From Spirosoma sp. (lineage in GTDB: Bacteria > Bacteroidota > Bacteroidia > Cytophagales > Spirosomataceae): DNA of 64,000 bases. The DNA lies in NCBI RefSeq assembly GCF_026391055.1, contig NZ_JAPLET010000017.1:186001-250000 (forward strand), in the 5' to 3' direction. This document shows positions 59,992-64,000 of this stretch, in pieces. The notes under the pieces were generated by a model. That model ran no database searches and was not told where the DNA came from. It saw nothing but the letters and a program-made list of their open reading frames with translations. Numbering within the stretch: the first letter of the stretch is position 1; each line of letters begins with the position of its first letter. Made by a program: the position numbers and the translations under genes.

Positions 59992-61434
59992 ATGAAACGA
60001 ACGAACGTATCCGGCCTGACAACCTTATTAGTTTTATTGATCACGCAAGCCGTAGTCGCCCAGGTCGGACGACCATTTATCCATGACCCCTCCACCATTG
60101 CTGAATGTGCGGGCAAGTATTACACATTCGGCACCGGCGGTGGCGGATTAATTTCTGAAGATGGCTGGACATGGCACGGTGGCGGGGTGAGACCGGGTGG
60201 TGGCGCAGCTCCCGACGTCATCAAAATTGGCGACCGGTACCTTGTCATCTATGGAGCAACCGGCGGTGCAGGCAACCACAAAGGTGCCATTCTTACCATG
60301 TGGAACAAGACCTTGGACCCAAAATCGCCTGATTTCAAGTATTCCGAACCGATTGTCGTGGCAACATCGGACGGATATGAAGAGAACGACGCCATTGACC
60401 CCGGTGTGATGCTTGATCCAACTACCGGACGCCTTTGGCTAACCTACGGCACCTATTTTGGCTACACGCGCCTGATCGAGTTAGACCCTAAAACGGGCAA
60501 ACTCAAGGCCGGAAACAAACCCATCGATGTAGCCATCGTGTGTGAGGCCAGCACGTTGGTCTATCGCGACGGCTGGTATTACCTGCTGGCCACGCATGGC
60601 AGTTGTTGCGATGGGGCCAATTCTACCTACAATGTGGTAGTGGGTCGATCCAAAAAAGTAACAGGCCCGTACCTCGATAATGTAGGAAGAAGCATGTTGG
60701 AAGGGGGCGGCAAACTGGTGGTTGCTACCCGTGGGGGATTAATAGGCCCCGGGCATTTCGGGCACATCGTGCTTGAGAACGGCGTTGAAAAAATGTCGCT
60801 TCATTATGAAGCCGATTTAGAGCAGAGCGGCCGAAGCGTATTAGGCATACTTCCGGTGGTTTGGAAAGACGGATGGCCTGTCGCCGGCGAAAAGTTCAAG
60901 GAAGGCACGTATGAAATTGAATCCGTACGACGAGGCTATGGATTAGAGCTGGCCGTTGATTTCACACGGATGGCTGTTGGACCACGCGGATTTGGCCAGC
61001 CTAACAATGATCCCATAAAGCCTGTTCCGGCTCAGCAATTAGCCGATGTCATGAAAAACTGGCCCACCGGGACTATTAATCTGAGAATAGGCGACTACAT
61101 GTCCCGTCCCCATCAAAAATGGACGATTACCGATGCGCCTGATACCACCGGGTATTTGGGTGGCCCCTATTATAAAATTGTATTGGCCGGAACAGATCGG
61201 GCGTTGGCGGCAACTGCCGATGCCGAAGTGATAACCGTACCCGCGTTTACCGGCGCGCCCGAACAGTTATGGCGAATCGACCAATTAACGGATGGCACCT
61301 ACCGGATAATGCCTAAAATCGTTCCGAATTCAGGAAAGAAGCTGGCACTGGTATCTTCCGGAGACAGCACACCGACCTTAGCCGAATTTGATTTTAGCAG
61401 CGATAATTCTAAATGGAATTTCAGGACTCACTAA
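59992..61434 (+). CDS. GH43 family glycosidase with ricin-like C-terminal domain
   Basis: A 480-aa exported enzyme (signal LLVLLITQAVVAQ). The five-bladed GH43 propeller opens with GRPFIHDPS, where D32 is the likely base, then AIDPGVMLDPTTGRLWLTYGTYFG with a second acidic site and VCEASTLVYRDGWYYL with the acid glutamate. Arabinan endo-1,5-alpha-arabinosidase is the closest pattern. The last 120 residues resemble a ricin-B beta-trefoil with three QxW-like repeats (HQKWTI, EQLWRI, SKWNF). It is in the same direction as the sugar-binding gene upstream. Confidence 0.85.
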   Translation: MKRTNVSGLTTLLVLLITQAVVAQVGRPFIHDPSTIAECAGKYYTFGTGGGGLISEDGWTWHGGGVRPGGGAAPDVIKIGDRYLVIYGATGGAGNHKGAILTMWNKTLDPKSPDFKYSEPIVVATSDGYEENDAIDPGVMLDPTTGRLWLTYGTYFGYTRLIELDPKTGKLKAGNKPIDVAIVCEASTLVYRDGWYYLLATHGSCCDGANSTYNVVVGRSKKVTGPYLDNVGRSMLEGGGKLVVATRGGLIGPGHFGHIVLENGVEKMSLHYEADLEQSGRSVLGILPVVWKDGWPVAGEKFKEGTYEIESVRRGYGLELAVDFTRMAVGPRGFGQPNNDPIKPVPAQQLADVMKNWPTGTINLRIGDYMSRPHQKWTITDAPDTTGYLGGPYYKIVLAGTDRALAATADAEVITVPAFTGAPEQLWRIDQLTDGTYRIMPKIVPNSGKKLALVSSGDSTPTLAEFDFSSDNSKWNFRTH

Positions 61435-61448
61435 GGCTATTCTTTACA

Positions 61449-61736
61449 CTATTGATGCGTGATACTTAATTCCATCTGAATATTGCAACGCTCATAAGGG
61501 CCGGGGATGCCAACTATTTTCTGAAAACCAAGCTTTTGATATAAACTGATAGCAGGCTTTAAAATCGTGTTGCTCTCCAGAAAAATCCTGTCTGCTCCAT
61601 ACTGAAGAACAACATCCACGACTTGACTCGTCCCGACAGTACCTTGCCAGGCAGTGTTCGCTAATTGGTTTTTTACCTGGGCAGTAGCCGTTAAGCTAGC
61701 TCACATTAAAAGAGTAATAACAAAGAATCGTTTTAT
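61449..61736 (-). pseudogene. Decayed chimeric frame: signal-peptide start joined to a GNAT C-terminus
   Basis: Minus-strand translation in one frame gives a hydrophobic leader (IKRFFVITLLM), a TGA stop at 61701-61703, then ASLTATAQVKNQLANTAWQG, and further on the GNAT acetyltransferase end: GADRIFLESNT, PAISLYQKLGFQ and PYERCNIQMELSI, ending at TAG 61449-61451. The leader and LANTAWQG block look like a secreted lipocalin-type protein, while the end is a typical cytoplasmic GNAT, so two unrelated genes seem to have been joined and then stopped. The rest of the 61435-62003 gap shows nothing recognisable. Confidence 0.5.
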
Positions 61737-62003
61737 AAGATAAAGTAGCAATGAGTCATTAAAAGAGGGTCAAATTTATTAAGATAGACCAATCGGAATT
61801 GGCTTTAGCATGTAATTACCCGATTTCGAAGTTGCATAAGTAACACTTATATTAAGTAACTATTTTTTGCATTTAAAAACCAGGTAACTAACTACCAGTG
61901 AATAGTTAGTAGTATTCTGGAATTGGGCAACTGGCCGTTTTCGTTTTTCGGTGTGACATTCCGTGTGAGCATTGACACGAATTGCGGAAAGGCTTCATAC
62001 AGG

Positions 62004-63428
62004 TTATGGTAATACCGTAACAACCACCCGTTTGTAGCGCGTCAGAGCGGGAATACCTTTGTCGGTTAGTTTCAGAATAAAGTGAATGGTCTGCGGACTT
62101 GTCACTACCGGAGCGATGGGGCGGGCTTCGTAAATATTTGAGACAAAATTTTCATAGTTAATAACACCCTGATACGTACCAGCTTCAGGATAGTACATCC
62201 AGCGAAAACTCATCGAATCCCCGTCCGGGTCGGTCGAATCAGCGGCTCGCAGGTAAAACGTCTCTCCCGAATGAACGGTTAGGGTTTCGGGGTGCGACAG
62301 GCGCGGCACCGGCGGATGGTTAGCCTGTGTATAAGGTTTGGTACACCAGTCCATACGGGCAGCAAAATCGTTCTGAAACTCGCTACGCCACCGCCAGATA
62401 GTCGCTTGAATACTCTTTTTGGCCTTTGGTTCACTCACCGGGGCCATAAACGTTACCGGCGTCAGGACTGAGTCAGCCGAGTTAGTCCAGATGGGACGCG
62501 TCTCGGGCTCTTCCGGTGGCGTACCGGCTGGTTTACGCGCGCTGACAACCACTTCTTTAGGTTGTTGTAGCACATAACGACCGCCCCAGCCGCCCCAGTC
62601 AGGGTGTTCGGCTACATTCAAGCCGTTCGGAATCAGGCCAAGAAAGGAAGGCGTATCGCCCTCCATCCCAAAGGCCACATCGGGATACAAAGCCCCTAGT
62701 GGACCATGGCCCTGCTGAATATTTTCGGCGAGCCAGGCATCACTAACACACTCCGGGTGGGTACCCGGTTCCTTTGTACTCATACCTAACCAGGTGGCCT
62801 GATCATAGCCATAGCCAGGGCTGACCACATAAGCAACATGGGGAAACATATTGCGGATCCAGGGGCCGCTATCGTCCTGATCAGAGATTGTATAGACCCG
62901 CAGTTTACGGTACATCCGCTCGGCCTCCTGGGGCATGCGCGTCTTCTGAATGAACCAGAGGGCCTGCGCCAGCGTATTGACTCCTCCCCAGGCAGCTACC
63001 CAAAGTGGGCGGGCGTCGGTCTTTTCCAACTGCCGGATTATCCAGGACGACCCCTCCGAGTCTTTGCCTTCGCCTACCCCGCTCATGCCATAAACAGGCA
63101 GTCCTTTTTTGATTCGGGTTTTCAAGGCTTGCGCCGTGGGGTAGCCCGGCTCGTGTTTTAGAAGGTTTGGCTGCACCTTGCCGTAGGCATCCACAATTCG
63201 GTGAATAGTTTCCGGGGCCACGCGTTTTTGAAGGTGAATAGAGGTCGTCGCGATGAGCCCTTCGATGTCGATCTGATTGGCATAAGTGAGTAGCCGGACC
63301 AGTGACTGCGAATCGTCGGGTTCATTTTCAATATCGGTCAGTACAATTAACCGTATATGAGAGCTAGTAGACTGTGCTATAAGCACATCCGCTACTAGGG
63401 TTAGGACAAGGAGGAGAAGCGTTTTCAT
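62004..63428 (-). CDS. DUF1593 family exported protein (nucleoside-hydrolase-like)
   Basis: A 474-aa exported protein (signal LLLLVLTLVADVLIAQ). The N-terminal half matches DUF1593, whose fold is close to nucleoside hydrolases: LIVLTDIENEPDDSQSLVRLL supplies the acidic cluster, followed by IDIEGLIATTS, VAAWGGVNTLAQAL and TISDQDDSGPWIR. A C-terminal Ig-like domain (DSTDPDGDSMSFRWMYYPEAG) is present. Members are often annotated as cellulose-binding; activity is not established. Converges on the GNAT remnant. Confidence 0.85.
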   Translation of the reverse strand: MKTLLLLVLTLVADVLIAQSTSSHIRLIVLTDIENEPDDSQSLVRLLTYANQIDIEGLIATTSIHLQKRVAPETIHRIVDAYGKVQPNLLKHEPGYPTAQALKTRIKKGLPVYGMSGVGEGKDSEGSSWIIRQLEKTDARPLWVAAWGGVNTLAQALWFIQKTRMPQEAERMYRKLRVYTISDQDDSGPWIRNMFPHVAYVVSPGYGYDQATWLGMSTKEPGTHPECVSDAWLAENIQQGHGPLGALYPDVAFGMEGDTPSFLGLIPNGLNVAEHPDWGGWGGRYVLQQPKEVVVSARKPAGTPPEEPETRPIWTNSADSVLTPVTFMAPVSEPKAKKSIQATIWRWRSEFQNDFAARMDWCTKPYTQANHPPVPRLSHPETLTVHSGETFYLRAADSTDPDGDSMSFRWMYYPEAGTYQGVINYENFVSNIYEARPIAPVVTSPQTIHFILKLTDKGIPALTRYKRVVVTVLP

Positions 63429-63633
63429 TAATTAGTACGGCTATTAACAGGGTACTTAAGCCACTTCTTCGACAAACCATACTTACCAATGAGCTTATCC
63501 AGTGAGCCGGTACCACCGTTATAAATATAGAAAGATTTCGAAAGTTGCTTTAACAACATGAACTGTTGACCATCGAACACCTATGCCGTTTGGGGTGTTA
63601 TGTATCTTTACCCACCCACTTACCATAGAATAC

Positions 63634-64000
63634 ATGAGCGAAACAGTTTTAGTAACAGGCGGTACCGGCTCTATTGGCCGTCGCCTTACCCAATTGCTTC
63701 AACAGGCTGGCTATCAGGTAGCCTTGCTGAGTCGGTCTCCCAAATCCATCCCCGACGTTCGCGTTTATCAGTGGGACATTCAGAAAGGGCACATTGACCC
63801 GCAGGCCATTGCTACCGCCGATCATATCATTCACCTGGCCGGCGAGGGAATTGCCGATGAGCGCTGGACCGACCAGCGAAAAGAAGCTATTCTGAACAGC
63901 CGGACCCAATCGACAGATTTGCTGATGCAGGCTTTAAAAACCAACCGGCACCGGGTGAAATCGTTTGTGGGTGCATCGGCCATTGGTTATTATGGAGGTA
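63634..64000 (+). CDS. TIGR01777-type NAD-dependent epimerase, 3' end outside window
   Basis: The first 122 residues of an extended SDR. The Rossmann motif VTGGTGSIGRRL is at 7-18, then IIHLAGEGIADERWT, a hallmark of the YfcH/SDR39U1 (TIGR01777) group, and SFVGASAIGYYGG, where the catalytic serine and the YYG motif stand. The frame runs off the end at 64000. Substrate unknown; some relatives are described as cell-division inhibitor SulA-like by name only. Confidence 0.9.
   Translation, partial: MSETVLVTGGTGSIGRRLTQLLQQAGYQVALLSRSPKSIPDVRVYQWDIQKGHIDPQAIATADHIIHLAGEGIADERWTDQRKEAILNSRTQSTDLLMQALKTNRHRVKSFVGASAIGYYGG

Noticed and set aside
1-64000. Search for CRISPR arrays, rRNA, tRNA, IS elements or prophage genes
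   Set aside because: No regularly spaced repeats, no recognisable tRNA or rRNA segments and no transposase, integrase or phage structural proteins were seen.

Overview
The window reads as chromosomal DNA of a Bacteroidota bacterium, most likely order Cytophagales and close to Spirosoma (an inference from gene content, not a search). Pointers are a TonB-dependent receptor, many lipoprotein, Sec and Tat-type export signals, LytTR two-component regulators, a DUF4296 lipoprotein, S9/S41/M28 exported peptidases, candidate promoters of the Bacteroidota TTG/TAnnTTTG type, and few purine-rich ribosome binding sites. G+C looks close to half by eye. I saw no rRNA, tRNA, insertion sequence, prophage or CRISPR array. 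Coding density is high; long gaps are rare and mostly hold terminators, palindromes or gene remnants.

Layout. 1-6.4 kb: partial S41 peptidase, endonuclease V, fatty-acid hydroxylase, a small PhnA-type protein, a membrane patatin and a ModE-type regulator. 6.4-9.7 kb: an unknown protein, then a TonB-dependent receptor whose start codon abuts a ModE-like operator; with the ModE-type gene just upstream this looks like an oxyanion (molybdate/tungstate) uptake unit. 9.7-18 kb: a membrane glycosyltransferase-like protein and a set of exported beta-propeller, PA14 and cupredoxin proteins with CsaA among them. 18-24.5 kb: SDR oxidoreductase, M28 peptidase, exported class V aminotransferase-like protein, S9 peptidase, lipoprotein. 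24.8-28.7 kb: three exported proteins in a row: HisC-like PLP enzyme, flavin amine oxidase and a secreted protein ending in a Hint (hedgehog/intein-type) domain with Cys and TxxH intact.

28.8-33.0 kb is a signalling block: TPR histidine kinase with LytTR response regulator, a 24-codon cationic reading frame, an orphan LytTR protein, a sigma-70 family factor and a 37-residue membrane peptide. 33.1-36.7 kb is fatty-acid beta-oxidation (thiolase plus fused hydratase/dehydrogenase) behind a recognisable promoter and a 14-bp palindrome. 36.7-40.2 kb: RNase HII and a Bat/DUF58 operon. 40.3-42.9 kb: DUF4296 lipoprotein, protoporphyrinogen oxidase, dolichol-phosphate-mannose-synthase-like glycosyltransferase.

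43-45.2 kb encodes ergothioneine synthesis (EgtB, EgtD). 45.3-48.8 kb is a redox-flavoured two-component unit: a cyclic-nucleotide-domain histidine kinase, a receiver fused to a glutaredoxin-like and a thioredoxin-reductase-like module that have both lost their redox cysteines, and a UBP-type zinc finger. 48.8-58.9 kb: ChaN-like protein, DUF1801 protein, a large exported glycosidase, an unknown protein with a DxDD motif, a GlmU-like nucleotidyltransferase, DNA polymerase III delta', the RimK ligase with its partner protease, a conserved unknown and a DinB protein. 59-63.4 kb is a small carbohydrate locus (secreted sugar-binding-fold protein, GH43 with ricin-like tail, DUF1593 hydrolase) around a decayed chimeric GNAT remnant. 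The window ends inside a TIGR01777-type epimerase.

Several gene gaps are filled by long inverted repeats of unrelated sequence (21.8, 27.7, 36.7, 45.6 and 57.7 kb).
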